Source: Pomphorhynchus laevis
Taxonomy: Eukaryota; Acanthocephala; Palaeacanthocephala; Echinorhynchida; Pomphorhynchidae
Direction: 5' to 3'
Assembly (NCBI GenBank): GCA_012934845.2
Contig: WNNJ02002742.1
Location: 62,001-126,000 of the forward strand
DNA length: 64,000 nucleotides
Positions 59,712 through 64,000 of this stretch are shown here, in pieces. The notes beneath the pieces were generated by a model. The model was not told the DNA's origin and did not search any database. It worked only from the letters and a program-made list of their open reading frames with translations. The translations under genes and the position numbers were made by a program. Each line of letters starts with the position of its first letter. Positions within the stretch are counted from its first letter, which is position 1.

Positions 59712-60026
59712 TCCTTTCTATCCGAAAGAACACTACGTCATTATTAGGATTTAAATTTAAATGATTGAAATAGATAATTTAAATAATTGGAACATTCTGA
59801 ATTTTAAAACTCTGATAGCTACTTAAATTCTTTACAATTACAAAGTTCTGGAAAATAAAACCTATGAATTCCTTTCTATCCGAAAGAACACTACGTCATT
59901 ATTAGGATTTAAATTTAAATGATTGAAATAGATAATTTAAATAATTGAAACATTCTGAATTTTAAAACTCTGATAGCTACTTAAATTCTTTACAATTACA
60001 AAGTTCTGGAAAATAAAACCTATGAA
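59712..60026 (+). repeat. Tandem pair of about 155-bp units
   Basis: Unit 1 is 59712-59867 and unit 2 is 59868-60026 (CCTTTCTATCCGAAAGAACA ... CTATGAATTC), almost identical. Each contains a short hairpin (CTTTCTATCCGAAAG) and a copy of the 100-bp repeat. Confidence 0.85.
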
Positions 60027-60126
60027 TTCAGTTTTTAATTTCAGTTTTCCCAGTCAAATAAATAAGCTTAAATTTTATTTAGTTTTTGCTGTGGATCAAT
60101 TTTATTTTTATTTTATTTGATGATGT
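59920..60126 (+). repeat. Upstream copy of a block duplicated into CCDC86 intron 2
   Basis: This 205-base block ends about 130 bases before CCDC86 exon 1. It is repeated almost exactly at 60947-61157 inside intron 2 (TTTTCCCAGTCAAATAAATA, TTTGCTGTGGATCAATTTT). Confidence 0.85.
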
Positions 60127-60257
60127 TCCTATACATCATATTTTTCATTTAGATTATTTTTTCAATCATTTGTTTATCATTATACATCATATCAGAACTG
60201 TCCATTATGATTTTTCTATTCATTGTCTGTTTTTAAGATTTAATATTTATATACTAG

Positions 60258-63200
60258 ATGCATTTGGGTTCGTCGGTCAAGAAAGCAGAAACCATCGCTG
60301 ATATCATTCATAGAAAACAAGAGGAGCTGAAAGGGCTTCAGTCTGCACCCAATTCAATACCAAAATCGGGTAGATTTTGGAAGCGAGAACGTACAAAGTC
60401 AGATTAATATTGAATTTTATTGTCTTGATAAACGTTTTGTTTCATTTAGGTTTACATCAATAATAAAAAAGCCAAAAAATTGGTGGTCTCAAAGTAAGTT
60501 AAATATGGAAGAACGTCGTCTCGTTCAGGCTGAAAATAAGAGCTTAAAAGATGCAGTTAAGAAAAAGAAAGAGGTATATTCAAGCTTTTATATTTAGCAA
60601 ATATGCATTTAAATTGCTTTCTTGATTTGTTTTGACATTTTTACATGGGCTAATTTTAATTTGTTAAGTTTCTTAATTTGCAATTGAATTTTCCTTTCCA
60701 TTCTATGGAATCATTACTATGCAATTATTCGATCAAAGATTTTCTCAAATTAATTTTCGCAGATATTAAATTCCCGACTATACTTTTTTAACCATTTAAT
60801 TATTTTTAAAGTATAGTTTTTAGAATATATTTTATCATATTTATAATACACTGTATAATATAGCAGTGCAATAACTGATATATTGAGCAAAAATAAAGCA
60901 TTTGCAAATAATCAAAATTTTAAATTTAATAATCAAATTTTAAATTAAAATGATTGAAATAGAGAATTTATATAATTGAAACATTCTGAATTTTAAAACT
61001 CTGATAGCTACTTAAATTCTTTACAATTACAAAGTTCTGGAAAATAAAACCTATGAATTCAGTTTTTAATTTCAGTTTTCCCAGTCAAATAAATAAGCTT
61101 AAATTTTATTTAGTTTTTGCTGTGGATCAATTTTATTTTTATTTTATTTGATGATGTCCTCCTGATGACCTCTAATCCTTATTCTGATACATCGTCTGTT
61201 ATTTATTAGTCAATTCATAAAAATGACTTTTTAAATTTCAATTTTTTATTTTAACTTGATTTAAATTATAGAAAATCTTAAAAACAATTATTTATTTTAT
61301 TATTTAATTATTAAATTTTGATTTAGCATTATAATTGTTTATTTTATAATTATATTAAATACGTAGACCCAGTTAGCTGAATTGGTTAATTACATTACAC
61401 ATTTATTATGTTATTAGCAACATAATATAATCTTATATCAATATCTAATTTTGATCTATTGATGTTAGATCAAAATGAATGGTTATCTATGAATTGATAA
61501 CCAATAGCATAACAGTTAGTCCTGATGACCTATAATCCTTATTGTGATACAACGTCTGTTATTTATTAGTCAATTCATAAAAATAAGTTTTATTTTTAAT
61601 TCTGATTTAAAATTTTGACTTTATATAAATTATATAATATCTTATATAATAATCATTTATTATTTATAATTATCCATTTTTTTATTTATTGTTAAAATAA
61701 ATAAAAAAAAATCAATTTTTTATTTTAACTTGATTTAAATTATATAATATCTTATAACAATTATTTATTTTATTATTTAATTATTACTTTTTGATTTAAA
61801 AATATTATGTTTTGTTTATTTTATAATTATATTAAATACGTAGACTCAGTTAGCTGATTTGATTTGTTTTACGGAGAATACAAATATTCTCAATATGTGG
61901 TTAAATATTAAGTATATAATTATACATCGAATTATCATAGATAGTTCGATGTAAGTCAAACAGTCAGCATCAACCTCTACTGAGTAGATAAGGATGGTTT
62001 TCACGACAAATGTTCTGGTTCGAGAGCGGATGCCTAAGACATTTAAGCAAAGTGTCGGAAATGCCTTATTTTACTGTCACACAGGCAACCGAAACGACCA
62101 GAGGGTACTTCATTCTACTGAGGAGTGTTACCGAGTACTCCATCATTTTGATGCGGTAGTGGTCGTCTAGAAGTTATATGGTGCCTGCAGTTCGTTGATC
62201 GACGCCAGTTTCAATTGGCAACTATATTACGAATTCAATTCGTAATCCTGGTTGTTGTTTCATTCCGCACAGTCGGACTTAACTTCTATATACCGAATCC
62301 AATTTTGGATTTTACGAGTGAAGTGCGAACAGTCAGCATCACCCTCTACTGAGTAGATAAGGATGGTCTGCACCTCAAATGTTTTGGTTCGTGATCGAAA
62401 GCCTCAGACTTTTAATTAACGTGTCGGAAATGCCTTCTTTTATTGTCATACTAGCAACCGAAACGACCAGTCAGTACTTTTTTCTACTAATGAGCTTCGC
62501 CAAGTACTTCATCACTTCGGCGCTTAAGTGGTTTGTAGAAGTTATTTAATTCATCGGATTTCAAAATCTAGTTTTCGAGGTGTTATATATAATAAATATG
62601 AAGATATATAAAACATCTCAATTTATCATTTGATCTTATAATTTGTCTCGATTTGTTTGCAGTGATAAATCAAAGTTCCTTATTTTTTAATATTATTAAA
62701 AATTACAGGTTAATGTAATATACGAGAATATACTCTTTATTGAAGCCTTAATCGTTCACTATTTTCAATTATTCTAATTTTAGAGGTGACCTACTAGAAA
62801 ATTAATCGCTTCCGGATTTATTTATTAATTCCACAAATCACCGAATTTTTACAATTTGTAGAGATCACGTGAAATAAAACTTGCATCGGACTGTTTAAGA
62901 TTAAACAAATTAAAAATTATTAGATTTTACGATTTAATAAAAAAATCTTAGTTTCTATAAATTCAACTATTTTATAGTGATATCTGTATCTTACATTTTA
63001 CCTTGTACTATATTTAAATATTCAGAAATATCATGCTATTTTGCTTCTTATTACTAATAGGAACGACACCAGCGACACAAAGAGAACCTTGAGCGCCGCA
63101 AAGCAAATGAAGAAAAAGCAGAAATATATCAATTCGTAATATGTTTATGGTTTTAGTTTTTTACTCAAAATTGTTATTTAGATAAATAACCCAACAATGC

Positions 63201-63292
63201 TTAAACGAATGAAGAAGAAACAATTGAAGAAGTTAGTGAAACGAGATCCTGACCGAGTTGATGCTAAACCCATCATATATGATTCTGAGTAA
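60258..63292 (+). CDS. ccdc86: CCDC86/Cgr1-type nucleolar rRNA-processing protein, four exons
   Basis: The family (yeast Cgr1, animal CCDC86) is a small, basic, coiled-coil nucleolar protein needed for large-subunit rRNA processing. Exons: 60258-60397, 60450-60573, 63061-63135, 63182-63292 (450 bases, 149 residues), phases consistent. Exon 1 ends PKSGRFWKRERT, the conserved KSGRVWK block. Exon 2 encodes FTSIIKKPKNWWSQSK and NKSLKDAVKKKKE. Exon 3 encodes ERHQRHKENLERRKANEEKA. Exon 4 encodes INNPTMLKRMKKKQLKKL and RDP, the family's C-terminal signature. Introns are 52, 2487 and 46 bases. The donor of intron 1 is GTCAGA, unusual but required by frame. The ATG follows TATACTAG directly; an upstream exon is possible. 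The long acidic N-terminus of vertebrate CCDC86 is absent, as in fungi. Confidence 0.9.
60947..61157 (+). repeat. Copy of the CCDC86 upstream block in its intron 2
   Basis: Almost identical to 59920-60126. After TTTGATGATG it switches to PLE-tail sequence (TCCTCCTGATGACCTCTAAT) instead of the exon 1 approach. Confidence 0.85.
61155..61880 (+). repeat. Two partial PLE-tail repeats in CCDC86 intron 2
   Basis: 61155-61385 and 61525-61860 each start in the TGATGACCT(C/A)TAATCC part of the tail, run through TTATTTATTAGTCAATTC and an AT filler, and end in TACGTAGAC(T/C)CAGTTAGCTG. This shows that the dispersed family has a constant right end. Confidence 0.65.
61959..62560. repeat. Tandem GC-richer non-coding block, 369-bp period
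   Basis: Units at 61959-62200 and 62328-62560 share CAGTCAGCATCA, CTCTACTGAGTAGATAAGG, TGTCGGAAATGCCTT and GCAACCGAAACGACCAG. Both are closed in all frames. Conserved bases are spread along the unit as in structured RNA or satellite DNA. The spacer holds the palindrome ATTACGAATTCAATTCGTAAT-like arms (ATTACGAATT / AATTCGTAAT). Confidence 0.7.
62580..63060. other. End of CCDC86 intron 2
   Basis: AT-rich, no element recognised; closes with the acceptor TTACTAATAG. Confidence 0.4.
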
Positions 63293-63518
63293 TTGCATAA
63301 TTGCAGAATCCTACTATTTTGTGTGGCTGGATGTCTTCTTTCAGCAATGAAGAAAGAATTAAGTCGTATTTTTATTTAAAAATGTTGTAACTTAACAAAC
63401 AAAAATCATTAATTGAACATTTTTAATTTTTAATTCGAAATTTATACGTTCAATTATTTGACAGTTTTGGACTTACTATTTATCGAATACTTATTAATTT
63501 TGACTTTTCTTTTTTTAG

Positions 63519-63740
63519 GAAAATATAAACGTTTATAAACATGTGACTCACCTATTCGATACATAATAACGAATAAATTTCGAAGCACAATGTGTTTTTT
63601 CGAAACCTGGAAATATTTTATATTTCATTATTTTGAAGTAGTTGAGTTGATTTTTATTTTGGAACAAGACTTTGTTCCAAAATAAAAAATATAAATTGTT
63701 ATAGAAAATATAAACGTTTATAAACATGTGACTCACCTAT
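63519..63740. repeat. Direct repeat pair flanking a perfect hairpin
   Basis: A 37-base sequence (GAAAATATAAACG ... TGACTCACCTAT) occurs at 63519-63555 and identically at 63704-63740. Between them, 63651-63667 and 63672-63688 form a perfect 17-bp stem (TTTTTATTTTGGAACAA) with a 4-base loop. The arrangement suggests a small inserted element with duplicated flank, or a tandem unit. Confidence 0.7.
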
Positions 63741-64000
63741 GCGTTACCAACATACCCCGTTTTTCCCCAAAATCCAGATTCGATTTGCGATTACATCTGC
63801 AATTCCGTTAGATAGCTTTTTTGCATGAAAGTACCAGGATCTTTAATAAAAAGTAGAGTAATTTAAGAGTATCATTGATACTCCTTCTGATAATTTGGGA
63901 CTAGAAGGGTCCTTGATGTATAATGAAAAGTACGATTTTGTAATATTACAAAATTTGTACTTCAAAATCCGTCTTCTTCAAATTGAGTTGGGCAAAGAAG
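63741..64000. other. Unassigned window end
   Basis: No open frame or repeat recognised; a gene start could lie beyond the edge. Confidence 0.3.

Noticed and set aside
60086-60301. 71-residue hydrophobic frame upstream of CCDC86
   Set aside because: It overlaps exon 1 in another frame, and its start lies in the block that is repeated in intron 2.
1-64000. CRISPR arrays, rRNA, canonical tRNA, prokaryotic operons
   Set aside because: No regularly spaced direct repeats with unique spacers, no rRNA-like segments and no cloverleaf with both A and B boxes were found. Gene structure is eukaryotic.

Overview
The window is nuclear DNA of an AT-rich invertebrate animal. The host genes have clear metazoan orthologues (Sec24C/D, pinin, PGAM5, CCDC86), spliceosomal GT-AG introns are present, and most of the remaining sequence is LINE and Penelope-like retroelement debris. 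Every host gene has a 3'-splice-like AG shortly before or exactly at its ATG, and no matching upstream exon is visible. This would fit spliced-leader trans-splicing, as in nematodes and some other invertebrates. I cannot name the species; a nematode-like worm is a guess.

Layout. 0-1.3 kb: degraded copies of the 3' tail of a Penelope-like element (PLE). 1.95-5.2 kb (-): an uninterrupted Sec24C/D gene. 5.5-9.6 kb: repeats, including a GC-rich block between direct repeats and a LINE endonuclease fragment. 10.6-11.8 kb (+): a single-exon pinin-like gene. 12.6-16 kb: a dead RTE-like LINE (-). 16.7-19.25 kb (+): a CR1-like LINE that ends just before a single-exon gene for a signal-peptide-bearing protein kinase (19.4-20.5 kb). 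21-31.9 kb: LINE pieces of at least four families, a 13-bp minisatellite, a 737-bp foldback element and an 85-bp-arm hairpin.

32.1-56.7 kb (+): one gene, PGAM5, is split into five small exons (690 coding bases in total) spread over 24.7 kb. Its introns hold four L2-like LINE pieces, a CR1-like LINE, a LINE with a restriction-like endonuclease, two PLE copies, hAT-like MITEs and a second long hairpin. Splice phases and protein homology join the exons exactly. 57-60 kb: tandem PLE tails, a 31-bp minisatellite with an A-A-B higher-order pattern, and duplicated AT-rich blocks. 60.3-63.3 kb (+): a four-exon CCDC86/Cgr1-type nucleolar gene whose 2.5-kb intron 2 carries a copy of its own upstream sequence and a tandem GC-richer block.

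The host genes are unrelated housekeeping functions (COPII vesicle coat, splicing, mitochondrial phosphatase, ribosome biogenesis) plus one lineage-specific-looking kinase. The notable biology is gene architecture (46-52-nt introns beside 2-10-kb transposon-filled introns) and structured 3' tails of retroelements. I found no CRISPR array, rRNA or convincing canonical tRNA. I saw no LTR retrovirus or capsid-bearing element.
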